Below are positions 17,571-27,959 of a DNA stretch of 64,000 bases, piece after piece. The stretch comes from JANMZO01 sp963763135 (lineage in GTDB: Bacteria > Actinomycetota > Acidimicrobiia > Acidimicrobiales > JANYDT01), in assembly GCA_963763135.1 (NCBI GenBank), contig CAVXNJ010000009.1:1-64000 (forward strand), read 5' to 3'. The notes under the pieces were generated by a model. It was not told where the DNA came from, made no database searches, and saw nothing but the letters and a program-made list of their open reading frames with translations. A program made the translations under genes and the position numbers. The stretch's first letter is position 1, and each line of letters begins with the position of its first letter.

Positions 17571-19905
17571 ATGACTGAGCACGCAGACGTAACTGAGCAG
17601 ACCGACGCCGAGAGTGAACCCACGGGGGCCGGGTCGAGTGAGTGGCACAAGACCGCGTGCATCCTGTGTGAGTGCAACTGTGGTGTCGAGGTCCGGCTCG
17701 GCGGTGTCGATGGGCGGCGTTTCGAACGGATCCGGGGTGACAAGGCCCATCCGGCGTCGAAGGGGTACACGTGCGAGAAGGCGCTGCGTCTCGACTTCTA
17801 CCAGAACGGTCGCGGCGAACGGCTGACGAGCCCGCTGCGGCGGCGTGACGGACGGCACGTACGAGGAGATCGACTGGGACACGGCCATCCGTGAAGTGGC
17901 AGCGCGTTTCGCTGCGGTCCGTGACGCATACGGCGGCGACACGATCGTGTACTACGGCGGTGGTGGACAGGGGAACCATCTCGGCGGAACGTACGGGTCG
18001 GCGACGCAGGGAGCGCTCGGCGTGCGGTTCCGAACGAACGCCGTCGCGCAGGAGAAGACCGGCGAGATGTTGGTGATGGGCAAGATGTTCGGCACGCCGT
18101 TGCGTGGTGATTTCGAGCACTGCGAGGTCGCGTTCTTTCCCGGCAAGAACCCGTGGATCAGCCATGGCATCCCGCACGCCCGCACCACGCTCAAGGCGAT
18201 CGCCGCCGATCCGAACCGGTCGATGGTGGTGATCGATCCACGGGTCACCGAGACCGCGGCGATGGCCGACTTCCACCTGCAGGTCCGACCGGGCCGCGAT
18301 GCGTGGCTGATCGCCGCGATGGCTGCGGTGCTTGTCGACGAGAACCTGGTGAACCGGGCGTGGCTCGCCGCATCACGCGTCGGGCTACGAGCCCGTGCTC
18401 GCTTCGTTGCGCCGAGGTGCCGATCTCGCGGTACTGCGAGATCAGCGGCGTCGATGAAGCGTTGGTTCGTGCCGCGACCCGACGGATCGCCGCGGCCTCG
18501 AGCGTGGCGACGTTCGAAGATCTCGGCGTGCAGATGAACCGTCACTCCACGCTCGTGAGCTATCTCGAGAAGCTCGTGTGGCTGCTCACCGGGAATCTCG
18601 CAAACCCGGGCGGGCAGTACGCGATGACCGGTATCGGTGGACATGTTGCGCATGACCAGGAACGAGCTGCATTCCACGAACGCACCGGTGTCGCCCGTGC
18701 GTCGGGGCGAAGGTGATCGGTGGGCTGATCCCTGCAACATCTTGCCCGAGGAGATCCTCGCCGATCATCCGAAGCGGTACCGGGCGTTGATCGTCGAGTC
18801 CGGCAATCCGGTGAACTCGATCGCTGACAGCCAGAAGATGCGTGAGGCGATGCGGGCGCTCGACGTGAGCGTGTGCATCGACGTGTTCATGACCGAGACG
18901 GCCCGCCAGTCCGACTACGTTCTGCCGGCGGCGACGCAGTTCGAGAAGTTCGAGGCGACGTTCTTCAACTTCGAGTACCCGCGCAACGTGTTCCACCTCC
19001 GCCGTCCGGTGCTCGCGCCGCTCCGGACGGTCCGCTGCCCGAACCCGAGATCCATGCTCGCATCGTTGAGGCGCTCGGGCTGCTCGACCCGGCGTGGTGG
19101 CAGACGCTTCGTGCGGCTGCCGAAGCGGGTCGTGACGAGTTCGCGGCAGCGTTCGCGGAGGCGACCGCCGACGGATCCTCGGCTCGGTGCAGTGGGCGCG
19201 GTGTTGTTGTATCGCACGCTCGGTCCGACGCTTCCCAACGGGGCAGCCTCGGCGGCGTCGTTGTGGCCGATGGCGATTCGGTGTGCGCAGGTCAACCCCG
19301 ACGGTGTCGCCAGGGCCGGCTACGGCTCCGGGCCCGATGCCGGGAATCGGTTGTTTGATGCGATCGTCAGCAGCCCGTCCGGCGTCGTGTTCACCGACGA
19401 CACGTGGGAAGCGACGTGGCAGCGGATCAAGACCGACGACGGTCTCGTGCATTTCGAGATCCCCGAGCTCCTCGGCGAGCTCGCGGCGTTGGCGGAGGAA
19501 ACGCCGCCGGGGGAGGATCCGGCGTGGCCATTGCTGCTCTCGGCCGGCGAGCGCCGTTCGTTCACGGCGAACACGATTCTTCGCGATCCGGCGTGGAGGA
19601 AGAAGGACCTCGACGGCGCGCTGCGGGTGTCGCCCGCCGACGCGGAAGCGATCGGACTCGCGCATGGTGGACCGGCTCGACTCGTGACCAAGCGCACGAG
19701 TGCCGTTGTCACCGTCGCCGTCGATGACACGTTGCAGCCGGGTCATGTCTCGCTGCCGAACGGGCTCGGTCTCGACCATGTCGAAGCGGGAGAACGACGC
19801 ACGACCGGTGTTGGCACGAACGAGTTCACGGCCAGCGAAGACCGCGACCCGTGGGCTGGAACGCCGTGGCACAAGACCACACCGGCTCGACTCGAACTGG
19901 TGTAG
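17571..19905 (+). pseudogene. molybdopterin-dependent oxidoreductase (formate dehydrogenase/nitrate reductase family), frameshifted
   Basis: Large Mo/W-bisPGD enzyme. The N-terminus carries the [4Fe-4S] motif CILCECNCGVEV followed by GYTCEKALRLDFYQ, then IDWDTAIREVAARF, VIDPRVTETAAMADFHLQVR, TGNLANPGGQYAMTG and RQSDYVLPAATQFEKFEATF, all family landmarks; the C-terminal dinucleotide-binding domain ends LPNGLGLDH. Six breaks (about 17850, 18378, 18416, 18655, 19020, 19180) interrupt it. Most close by removing one base, and the corrected gene is about 775 residues. Electron partners are not encoded next to it. It is probably an oxidoreductase of the catabolic group controlled by the divergent HxlR protein. 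Confidence 0.82.
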
Positions 19906-19922
19906 TCCCGGCCGGGTGCGGC

Positions 19923-20627
19923 CTATGCGATGCCCGGATACAGCGCGGTGAGGTCGCCTGAAAGGGCGCTACGAACCCGGTGGCTCACGTCGTCGGCGAG
20001 AACTTCGAAATCGCCCGCTTCGAGCCCGAGCAATGCACGGGCCGCGACCATGTCGGGCGAGGACTTGGGTGCGTTCACGCCCGCGGTCATGTCGGTGTCC
20101 ATGTAGCCGACGTGGAGTGCCGTGACATGGGTCTTCTGCGGGAGAAGTTCGAGCCGGAGGGCGTTGGTGAGCGACCAGGCCGCGGCTTTGGACGCGCAGT
20201 AGAGCCCCGATCCGGGTGACGAGAACCACGACAGCACGGAGAGTACGTTGATGATGCCGCCTCCGCCGTTGGCGGCGAGCACCGGGGCGAAGGCCGAGCT
20301 CGTTGCGAGAACACCGAACACGTTGGTCTCGAATTCTCGACGTCCGCGTTCCAACGCGTCAGCCGAGAGAACCGACCCGGAACTTATAATGCCGGCGTTG
20401 TTGATCAGCAATGTCGTGTCGCCACATAAGGCCACGGCGGCTGCAAGGTCGGGAGCCGACGTGACGTCGCAGCGCACGGGCACGACACCCGCGGTCTGCA
20501 CCGTGCCGGGGTCGCGAGCACCGGCGTAGACCTTCGCGGCCCCCTGGTCGAGCAACGCTCGACAGAACGCTGCGCCGAGACCTCGATTCGCTCCGGTGAC
20601 GAACGCTACTGATCCCGCAATTCCCAT
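19923..20627 (-). CDS. short-chain dehydrogenase/reductase
   Basis: 234 residues of classical SDR: cofactor motif TGANRGLG at 11-18, NNAG at about 75-78, and the catalytic Ser (LSVLSW) with YCASKAA (Tyr and Lys). The Asp in the CDVTS segment is typical for the adenine pocket. ATG 20627 has GGGAG upstream. It converges on the molybdopterin oxidoreductase and carries a palindrome of the HxlR type 41-55 bases upstream of its start, so it probably belongs to the same regulon. NAD(H) or NADP(H) preference and substrate are unknown. Confidence 0.92.
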   Translation of the reverse strand: MGIAGSVAFVTGANRGLGAAFCRALLDQGAAKVYAGARDPGTVQTAGVVPVRCDVTSAPDLAAAVALCGDTTLLINNAGIISSGSVLSADALERGRREFETNVFGVLATSSAFAPVLAANGGGGIINVLSVLSWFSSPGSGLYCASKAAAWSLTNALRLELLPQKTHVTALHVGYMDTDMTAGVNAPKSSPDMVAARALLGLEAGDFEVLADDVSHRVRSALSGDLTALYPGIA

Positions 20628-20667
20628 GGCTGGCTCCCTGCCCGTTTTGTCGACCCGTACGATACGA

Positions 20668-20682
20668 GTTCTATTATGAAAC
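20668..20682. promoter_or_regulatory. HxlR-type palindrome, site 4
   Basis: On the minus strand it reads GTTTCATAATAGAAC, matching site 3 at 13 of 15 bases; with one extra base each side it is flanked A...T symmetrically. It is placed where the SDR promoter should be. Confidence 0.6.
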
Positions 20683-20754
20683 TATCTCATTCGGATGTCA
20701 TTCGGTGAACGTGTGGAGGCTTCGCAAGGCGGAGTATGGCCGACGTGGCGGTGA

Positions 20755-21276
20755 TGCCGTGTCCATGCCGGGCATCCGGGCGAATGGAGCCAGCGCAGCA
20801 TCATGACCACCTTCACCCAGGAACCGCGACGCATCCGGGTCCTGAACGCCAAGCTGGCGGTGTCGATGGTGCTCGGTGTGGGTGCTGCAGCGTTCGGTGG
20901 AGTGGTCGCTGCCGCTGGCCTCGGGCTGGCGACAGCCTCGGGTCGCACCCTTGAGGCCAACCTGACCGTCGGCGCCATCACCGGCTATGTGCTCTTCGTG
21001 CTCCTCAATGTCTTCGCCGCTGTCGCGCTCGGGGTCCTGCTGCAGAGCTCGGCGGCTGCCATCGCCGCCTCCTTCGCGCTCCCCGCCACGGCTGCGGCAC
21101 TTGGTCGGGCGTCGACGTTGGTGTCGGACTGGATCGACCCCTCCACAACCTGGAAAGCGGTGCTCGAGAACGACTGGGCCGGTCACGTGCCGCAGATCTC
21201 GTTCACGCTCGTCTTCTGGGTGGTGGTCCCGGTCGCCGCCGGTGTCGTTCGGACGAAACGTCGCGACATCGGCTAA
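20755..21276 (+). pseudogene. ABC-2 type permease, 5'-truncated remnant
   Basis: The readable product contains the middle and C-terminal part of an ABC-2 permease: GEWSQRSIMTTFTQEPRR is the cytoplasmic motif that normally follows the first two TM helices, then come four TM helices ending VVVPVAAGVVRTKRRDIG. An in-frame stop at 20752 cuts it off, and no other frame upstream supplies the missing first 80 or so residues. The ATG at 20803 may still be used. No ATPase partner is adjacent. I read it as a decaying fragment. Confidence 0.6.
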
Positions 21277-21346
21277 TTGCTCAGCCGGCTGCGCCGCCCT
21301 CCTCGCCTACACCACTGCGTTTCCGCCGCGAGACACTCAACGCCGA

Positions 21347-21371
21347 CCCCAAAGCCCGGGCCAGTTTGGGG
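21347..21371. terminator. inverted repeat between convergent genes
   Basis: CCCCAAA and TTTGGGG arms around an 11-base loop that itself contains GCCCGGGC. It lies between the ends of the ABC-2 remnant and the ChaB-like gene, so a bidirectional terminator is possible. Confidence 0.35.
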
Positions 21372-21439
21372 CTGACGGGGACGGGAGGGTCGCGGTTCAA
21401 ATGCTATTCGGTGTTTGGGCGATGGGTGCTCCTCGTTCG

Positions 21440-21862
21440 CTAGCGTCGAGTTGCTCTCGATGTTGCGGCCCGATTGGCCCGGTCAACGGCCGACACCAGT
21501 TCATCCTTCGTCATACGCGAGCGCCCCGATATTTCGAGTCGCTTGGCTAGGTCAAGAAGATGTGCCTTCGTGGCATTGGCGTTCACGCCTCCCGCTGTCG
21601 GCGTTGAACTCGTGCGGGCTTCGATCCCACGTTTCGCGTCCTGCTCGTCGCTCGGCCCGGGAACGTCCTTCGGCTCCCAATGGTCGCCGACCTTTTCGAA
21701 GGAGTGCTTTAGAGACGCGAAGGCGATGCGGTGCGCCGCTTCCCCGTCGCCATGCACTTCTTCGGCCGATTCGAGCGTGTGCATGTACGTATCTTGAGCC
21801 TTCGTCGGTGAACGCTTCAACGTTCCCGGCAGTCGTTCCTTCTCCTGCTTGTTCAGCGCCAT
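21440..21862 (-). CDS. ChaB-like protein with a C-terminal Rho-N/SAP-like helix pair
   Basis: 140 residues. ATG 21862 has AAAGGA upstream. The first 65 residues match the ChaB pattern (LPGTLKRSPTKAQDTYMHTL, AHRIAFASLKHSFEKVGDHW). ChaB was named as a cation-transport regulator, and small ChaB proteins are common in actinobacteria with unclear function. After a Gly/Ser/Thr linker the C-terminus (TKAHLLDLAKRLEISGRSRM and TKDELVSAVDRANR) looks like a Rho N-terminal or SAP-type nucleic-acid-binding helix motif. The architecture suggests a DNA/RNA-associated stress protein. Confidence 0.8.
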   Translation of the reverse strand: MALNKQEKERLPGTLKRSPTKAQDTYMHTLESAEEVHGDGEAAHRIAFASLKHSFEKVGDHWEPKDVPGPSDEQDAKRGIEARTSSTPTAGGVNANATKAHLLDLAKRLEISGRSRMTKDELVSAVDRANRAATSRATRR

Positions 21863-22338
21863 CGTCGTGGTCCTTTCTCGCCAATCGTCGGATGTCTTGT
21901 ACCCGGATGGACCACCAACGAACCTCGAACTCGAACACGCTGCGACTGCCATCAGACAATGCCGGCGTTCGTGAGGACGAGTTGCCGATGCCGATGTTTG
22001 AGCTTCGATCGGATACTGATTGACCCGGGAAACTGATGACGATGCTCACGGTTTCAAGGGCGCGTGTGGCGGTTGTGAAGAACCTAGGACGCCATTTTGC
22101 CTGCGGAACCAAGGATTCCCGTAGTCCGTGGCGTTCGCTGCATAGGACGAGTTTTTGATGCGGCTGTCACAATACGGCGATGCCGTTCGTCTTGTAGTTG
22201 GACGAGCGACGGCAACGAGCCGAGCCGGACACCGATCAATCCTGATAGTCAGGACGGTGCTCACTTCGGGCCGTCGATGGATGCGCCACAGGATCATGAG
22301 CGAGCCAACAGTGTTCGCCCAACGAAGAGGAGATAGCG
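21863..22338. other. non-coding stretch
   Basis: 476 bases between the divergent ChaB-like and flavoprotein genes. I find no convincing gene, structured RNA or repeat; it should contain both promoters. AGGAGAT just before 22339 serves the flavoprotein. Confidence 0.6.
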
Positions 22339-23544
22339 ATGAATGATGATGTGTTGATCGTGGGCGGCGGATTCGCCGGGGCCTGGGCTGCTGCCGGGGT
22401 GGTCCGCACCCGGCGGGCAGCGGGCGTTTCGGATGAAAGGATCCGGGTCACGTTGATCAATCCGGCCGACGACATGGTGATCCGTCCCCGTCTGTACGAA
22501 TCAGACCCGCAGCAAATGCGTGTCCCGCTCGATCGCTTCCTCGGACCAATCGGTGTTCGACGCGTCGCCGCCACGGTCACCGGCATCGACACCACTACGC
22601 AGACGGTGAGTGCCGTCGAACGTGACGGCAGCCTGCGGGACTGGCGTTACGACCGACTCGTCCTCGCGGCGGGCAGCAAGACTGTCCGCCCGACAATCAA
22701 CGGCGGGGAGCATCTTTTTGATGTGGATACCCTCCCAAGCGCCGCAGCGCTTCACTCCCACATTCTGTGTCTCCGAAACCGGCCGGCCGAGGCAGGCATC
22801 TGGACGGCGGTCATCGTGGGAGCGGGCTTCACGGGGATCGAGCTCGCCACGGAGCTGACCGAGAGACTCGCAGCAGTCTCAGATGGACATCCCGTGCGTG
22901 TCGTGCTCGTGGAGCGCGCAACGGCGGTAGGGCCCGAGCTCGGTGAAGGACCGCGTCCTGAAATTTTGCGAGCGCTGGAAGAAACCGGTGTCGAGGTGTT
23001 CGTGAACATCAGCGTCGCTAGCGTGTCTCCGTCGACGGTGACGTTGAGCGACGGTACCGTGATCGATGCGTGCACGGTTGTGTGGACAGGCGGAATGCGC
23101 GCCAGCGATCTCACGGGACAGGTTCCGGGTGAGCGCGACGCGATTGGTCGTCTGCGCGTGGACGAGTTCCTTCGTGTGGCCGGTGTTCCGCACGTGTTCG
23201 CGGCTGGTGACACCGCGGCCGCCGTCGCGGAGGATGGGCATGTCGTAATGCAGAGTTGCCAACACGCCATTCCTCAGGGCAAGTTTGTCGGTGCCAACGT
23301 CGCGTCGGACCTTCTGGGCCTTCCACTCGTTCCCTTTGCTCCGAACCCGTATGTGACATGTCTTGACCTTGGGTCGGCGGGTGCGGTGCTGACCTCCGGA
23401 TGGGAGCGTGCCGTCGTCCAAACGGGACCCGACGCGAAAGCGCTCAAGCGACTAATCAACGCCAAGATCTATCCCGCTCTCGATGACGCGGACACGATCC
23501 TTCTGCACGCTGATCACCGAACGATCCAGCCGACGAGGAAATAG
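22339..23544 (+). CDS. NAD(P)/FAD-dependent oxidoreductase, NDH-2-like
   Basis: 401 residues. FAD-binding VLIVGGGFAGAWAAAG at 5-20, NAD(P)-binding VIVGAGFTGIELATELTE at about 155, and the second FAD motif GVPHVFAAGDTAAAV near 285, followed by MQSCQHAIPQGKFVGANVA. This is the type II NADH dehydrogenase/carotenoid-type pyridine nucleotide disulfide family. No C-terminal membrane helix is obvious (it ends LLHADHRTIQPTRK), so it is probably peripheral. Family members pass electrons from NADH to quinone or another acceptor. Confidence 0.88.
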   Translation: MNDDVLIVGGGFAGAWAAAGVVRTRRAAGVSDERIRVTLINPADDMVIRPRLYESDPQQMRVPLDRFLGPIGVRRVAATVTGIDTTTQTVSAVERDGSLRDWRYDRLVLAAGSKTVRPTINGGEHLFDVDTLPSAAALHSHILCLRNRPAEAGIWTAVIVGAGFTGIELATELTERLAAVSDGHPVRVVLVERATAVGPELGEGPRPEILRALEETGVEVFVNISVASVSPSTVTLSDGTVIDACTVVWTGGMRASDLTGQVPGERDAIGRLRVDEFLRVAGVPHVFAAGDTAAAVAEDGHVVMQSCQHAIPQGKFVGANVASDLLGLPLVPFAPNPYVTCLDLGSAGAVLTSGWERAVVQTGPDAKALKRLINAKIYPALDDADTILLHADHRTIQPTRK

Positions 23545-23704
23545 CGCTGAAACCAAACCCCCACGCTGACCACGATGACTCGATGGGGTCAGTTGGAGCG
23601 GAAGAAGAGGTTGGGTTTCGCGACGGACCAGAACTGCAGCGTGCGCTCCTGCGTGAGTACCTGTACTCGCGGGTCAGCGCCGACGATCCGGTGACGGCAA
23701 TTGG

Positions 23705-25126
23705 CTAGTGGCGGAGTTCGGCGAGCGCGCGCGCTGCGGCGTTGGCACCGCACATGCCGTGGGCGCCTGCACCGGGTGGTGTCGACGCCGAGCACAGGTA
23801 GACGCCGGGGATGCCGGTGAAGTACGGGTCGACGGCGAAGCGTGGGCGGAACAACGTCTGGCGCAGCGATGCTCGCCCCGCCGATGATGTCGCCGCCGAC
23901 GTAGTTCGGGTTGTAGACGGCCATCTCGGTGGCCGACCGGACTGCCGTGCCGACGATGCGGTCACGGAAGCCCGGAGCGAACCGTTCGATCTGGTCGATG
24001 ATCGCCGTCGGTCGCGTCGCCGGTGTAGCCGTTGGGCACGTGGGCGTAGGTCCACAGCGGGTGCACGTCGCCGACCGAGCGGCCGGGTCGGCCAGGTACT
24101 GCTGGCCGACGAGCACGAACGGTCGCTCGGGCATCTGCCCGCCGTGCACCGCCTGCTCGCCGGCGACGACTTCGTCGAGCGACCCGCCGAGTGCACGGTG
24201 CCGGCAGCGGCGGGCCACCTCGGCCGTCCACGGCACACCGCCCTCGACGGCGAAGTCGACCTTGAACGCGCCGGGCCCGTGCGTGAAACCGGCGGTAGGC
24301 CGCGGCCACGCGGGCGGGCAGCCGGTCACCGAGGATGCCGAGCGCCGCCCGCGGCGACACGTCGAGCATCAGCAGGTCGTGCGGCGGCAGACTCGGCGAC
24401 CGAGCGTGACGTGGACACCGGTCTCGATGGTGCCGCCGTGGGCGATCGACGTCGGCCGCGAGCGCATCGGCGATCGACTGCGATCCGCCTTCGGCCACCA
24501 CCCATCCGTGAGCGTGTGCGGCGGCGGTGAGGGCGAACCCGATCGCGCTCGTCATCGGACGGTCGAGCCGCCAGAACGCGTGGGCGGCGACGCCGGTCCA
24601 CAGCGCCCGGGCCTGCGGCGTCTTCCAGAGCGCGGCCGAGCACGCGTGGCCGGCAGCGCGGCGCGCATGCCGAACTGCGGCGAGCGTCACCGGGTGGCGG
24701 GGCACCCGCAGCACCGGCTGCGAGATGTCGTCGAACAGGTCGTCGAAGTGCTCGACGACCGGTTCGAACATCCGGCGCCAGCGGCGACCGTCGGCACCGA
24801 GCGCTGCTGCCGTCTGGTCGAACGACTGGAAGAACGCGCCGGCCGTGCCGTCGTCGAGCGGGTGGGCGCAGTCGACCTCGGCGGCACGCCAGGTGATCCC
24901 GGGCAGGCTGGAGCTCCTTGAACAGCGGCGAGGCGACCGCCAGCGGATGGACGGCCGAGCAGTGGTCGTGCAACAGACCCGGCACGAGGTATTCCGAGCT
25001 GCGCGTGCCACCGCCGATCGTCGTCGGCGGCCTCGAGCACCGTGACCGACACGCCCGGCGCGGGCCAGGCAGCGCCGCGGCGGCGAGCCCGTTCGGCCCG
25101 GCGCCGACGACGATCGCGGAGGTCAC
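23705..25126 (-). pseudogene. phytoene-desaturase-like FAD oxidoreductase, heavily frameshifted
   Basis: Fragments in three frames assemble into one flavoprotein of about 475 residues. The GTG at 25126 starts TSAIVVGAGPNGLAAA (FAD-binding), then TRSSEYLVPGLLHDHCSAVH and FFQSFDQTAAALGADGRRW in a second frame, HGPGAFKVDFAVEGGVPWTA further on, IERFAPGFRDRIVGTAV, and the C-terminal cofactor motif PGVYLCSASTPPGAGAHGM before the stop at 23705. The order matches the NAD(P)/FAD-dependent phytoene-dehydrogenase-like family of actinobacteria. Breaks occur about every 100-200 bases. Its substrate is unknown; it may form a unit with the membrane protein upstream. Confidence 0.72.
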
Positions 25127-26963
25127 GCCCGTCAGGCCCTGGCGAGACCGGCCGGTGCTCGGGTCCCGCGTCGCCGGGTCCCGGGGTAGGCCACGCCCGA
25201 CGGCTGCGTACCCCTCGCGGGTCCAGGTGATCACGTGCGGCAGCAGGCCGTTGGGCAGCCACGGCTGCTCGTGGGCCGCGTCGTCGTTGTGGTACCAGCC
25301 CTTCTCGACCACGCCGAGCGCGGCGTCGATGACCCGGTACTGCACCTTCTTCGTGAACATCGGCTGCGACTCGGTGAACACGACGACGAGGTCGCCCGGC
25401 TCGTAGCTGCACCGCTCCTGCACCGCCTCGACCAGACGCTCGTCGTGGCAGTGGCCGTCGCCGAAGTTCCAGCCGGTGAGCGTGTTGCAGATGAACTCGC
25501 CCTCGCGGAGCACCCGGGTGTCGATGTCGCCGCTGTGGCGCATGTGCAACGTGATGTGCATACGACCCATCGGATGCATCATCCGGAACGCGATGGCCTT
25601 CTGGATGAAGATCTCCGAGATCTCCCTGCCGAACAGCGGCTCGAGTCTGGTCGATCTGGTTGTCGGCGGCCTTCACGATGCGCTCGTTGAGGCGGTCCTC
25701 CTTCTCCTTGTCGCGGAACGACCACGTGGTCGAGGCCCAGTTGCCGGCGTACTGCTTCATCCCGATCAGGAACGACACGTACTGCGGCCAGATGGCGCCG
25801 AGCACGATCGGGAACAGGGCGAACGCGACCACGCCGACGAGCAGCGCCGGGTTCATGTCGCCGACCCCGTAGCCATCGCCGGCCGGGAAGTTGCCGAACA
25901 GGAACGCCGCGCAGAACATGAAGAACACGTTCCACTCGAGCGGCACCGCGAGCGGGATGGTGGAGATGATGAACGTGTGGAGCATCCACATCGACACGAT
26001 GCGCGATCCACGTGAGCCACGGCCACGGCGAGAACAGCAGGATCAGCGGCATCACGATCTCGGCGGTGGTGCCGCCGACGTGGGCCATGAAGTGGGTGAA
26101 CTTCGAGGGTCGGATGTCGTTCGGGTAGTCGCGGACGGTCGCCATGCGCAGCTTGCGCGAGCCGTTCCACGGCGTGTTCTGGATCATGATCGCACACCGT
26201 CGCCGAGAAGCCGTGCTGCAGCTTCGAGACACCGGCGCCCATCCACACGACGACGATGAAGATCTTCGCGGCGACGATCATGTCGACGAAGTTCGGCGAA
26301 GAAGGCCGAAGCACAGCATCGTCGGCACGTACTGCTCGGCGCGTGACGCCAGGAACACGCACTTGTCGCGCAGGCCCATCAGCACGATCAGGCCGGCGTA
26401 GACGATGCAGGGCCCAGCGCGGCAGGACCCCGGCGGTGCCCTCGGGCAGGCCCGTCATCTGCTCGCCCGACAGGAACAGCATCATGATGAGCCAGAACAC
26501 GATCAGCTTGTAGAGGCCGGTGTCCCACGGCGTGCGGCGGTTGCCCTTGGTGAACGGCACGTGGTTCGGGTACGGCGGGATCCGGATCGTGTCGTTCTGC
26601 CACCAGTACAGCGACGCCGCCGATCGGCGGGTCGAAGTGGAACGCCATCGGACCGCACGTGGCGGCCAGGCCGAGGATCTCCAGCAGGATCGTCCAGATC
26701 ATCAGCTTCTGGTAGAGGATCGGCTCGTCCCACCAGCCGCCGATGTCGTTGAACTCGAGGCCCTTGGTGAACGCGCCGGCCACGATGAGCCCGAACAGGC
26801 CGTAGAAGAAGATCTTCCAGACGTAGAACATCGTGGTCTGCTTCGGCGTGCCGAAGCCGGCCTCCACCCAGTGCAGCTGCAGCAGCTTCATCCGCGGGAG
26901 GAACGGGATCTTGGCGAACTCGTCGAGGTCGACCGGTGGTAGTTCAGCGGTGCGGTAACCCAT
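25127..26963 (-). pseudogene. DUF3556-like multi-pass membrane protein, heavily frameshifted
   Basis: Starts MGYRTAELPPVDLDEFAKIP and, pieced together across frames, shows repeated hydrophobic helices (TMFYVWKIFFYGLFGLIVAG, LMIWTILLEILGLAATCGPM, LIVFWLIMMLFLSGEQMTG, AEIVMPLILLFSPWPWLTWI, LLVGVVAFALFPIVLGAIW) and a soluble C-terminal part with MHPMGRMHITLHMRHSGDID and GDLVVVFTESQPMFTKKV. I recall this as the actinobacterial DUF3556 membrane-protein pattern. At least five breaks. The 5' end lies just after the LivF-like gene and the 3' end runs into the flavoprotein start. Function unknown. Confidence 0.65.
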
Positions 26964-26984
26964 GTGTGTCAGTCCCCCTGTGGT

Positions 26985-27954
26985 TCAGAACTTGCGACCG
27001 CGGCGGAGGCGTTGCTGCCAGTCGCGCCGTTGTTGTTCAGCGTCGAAGATAGTCGTCGTCTTCGCCGTGTCCGACGTCGCGACACCTGCGTGCCGGTGAG
27101 CCGGCGCAGCTCGCGCTCGCGCACCCGCTGGCGACCCCACGCCTTGCGCTTGTCCTTGCGGCGCTTGCGCTCGATGTGGTCCTCTTCGGTCTCCGACGGT
27201 GCCGGCGAGGTAGGCCTCTTCGATCTCGTCGAGTCGTGTGCATCGCCTCGGCCGAGCGGCATCTCCATGCGGATCTGACCGCGCGCCATGAGGTACATGC
27301 GATCGCTGTACTTCAGTGCCTTGCGGGCGTGCTGCTCGACGATCAGCGCGCCGATGCCGAGCTCGTCGGCGGCCTTGCGGACAGCGCCGAGCAGGCGGTC
27401 GACGATCATCGGCGCGAGGCCGAGCGAGAGCTCGTCGGCGAGCAGCAGCTTCGGGTTCGCGGCTGAGCGCACGGGCGCAGCGCGACCATCTGCTGCTCGC
27501 CGCCGGAGAGCATGCCGCCGCGCACGGCGAGCCGGGGTTCGAGTTCGGGGAACAGCTCGAGCGCCCGCTCGACCGAGCCGCCACCGATGCGCAGGTTGTC
27601 GCGCGTCGACATCTTCGTGAAGATCAGGCGCTCCTCGGTGACGAGCCCGACGCCCTTGACGCACGCGCTGGTACATCGGCGTGAACGTCGGCACGTTGCT
27701 GAACATCACGATGCCGTCGACCGGTGCCAGCTCACCGGCGATGCGTGAGCAGCGTGGTGGTCTTGCCGGCACCGTTCGGGCCGAGCAGGCAGACGACCTC
27801 GCCGGGCCGTACGGTGAGGTTCACGCCCGACACCACCTCGCGGCCGAGGTAGCCGGCCTTGAGCATGCGGGTCTCCAGCAGGTTCGGGCGTGCGCTGATC
27901 GCGTACGGGCTGGTGTCGGCGATTCGTCGCTGTGGCGCCGTTCATGCTGCTCAT
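26985..27954 (-). pseudogene. livF: LivF-like branched-chain amino acid ABC ATPase, frameshifted
   Basis: ATG 27954 starts SSMNGATAT; dropping one T at 27923-27924 continues ADTSPYAISARPNLLETRML and GEVVCLLGPNGAGKTTTLL (Walker A). Further pieces give GGMLSGGEQQMVAL (signature), PKLLLADELSLGLAPMIVD (Walker B) and ALIVEQHARKALKYSDRMYL (H-loop and typical LivF tail). An unusual basic extension follows (HIERKRRKDKRKAWGRQRV) before the end at 26985. It sits downstream of LivG and LivHM in the same direction. The ATPase would energise uptake with its LivG partner. Confidence 0.78.
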
Positions 27955-27959
27955 GGTGT

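Noticed and set aside
22046..22297. Possible small gene on the - strand in the gap before the flavoprotein.
   Set aside because: Arg/Pro/Ser-rich composition, no ribosome-binding site and no recognisable domain.
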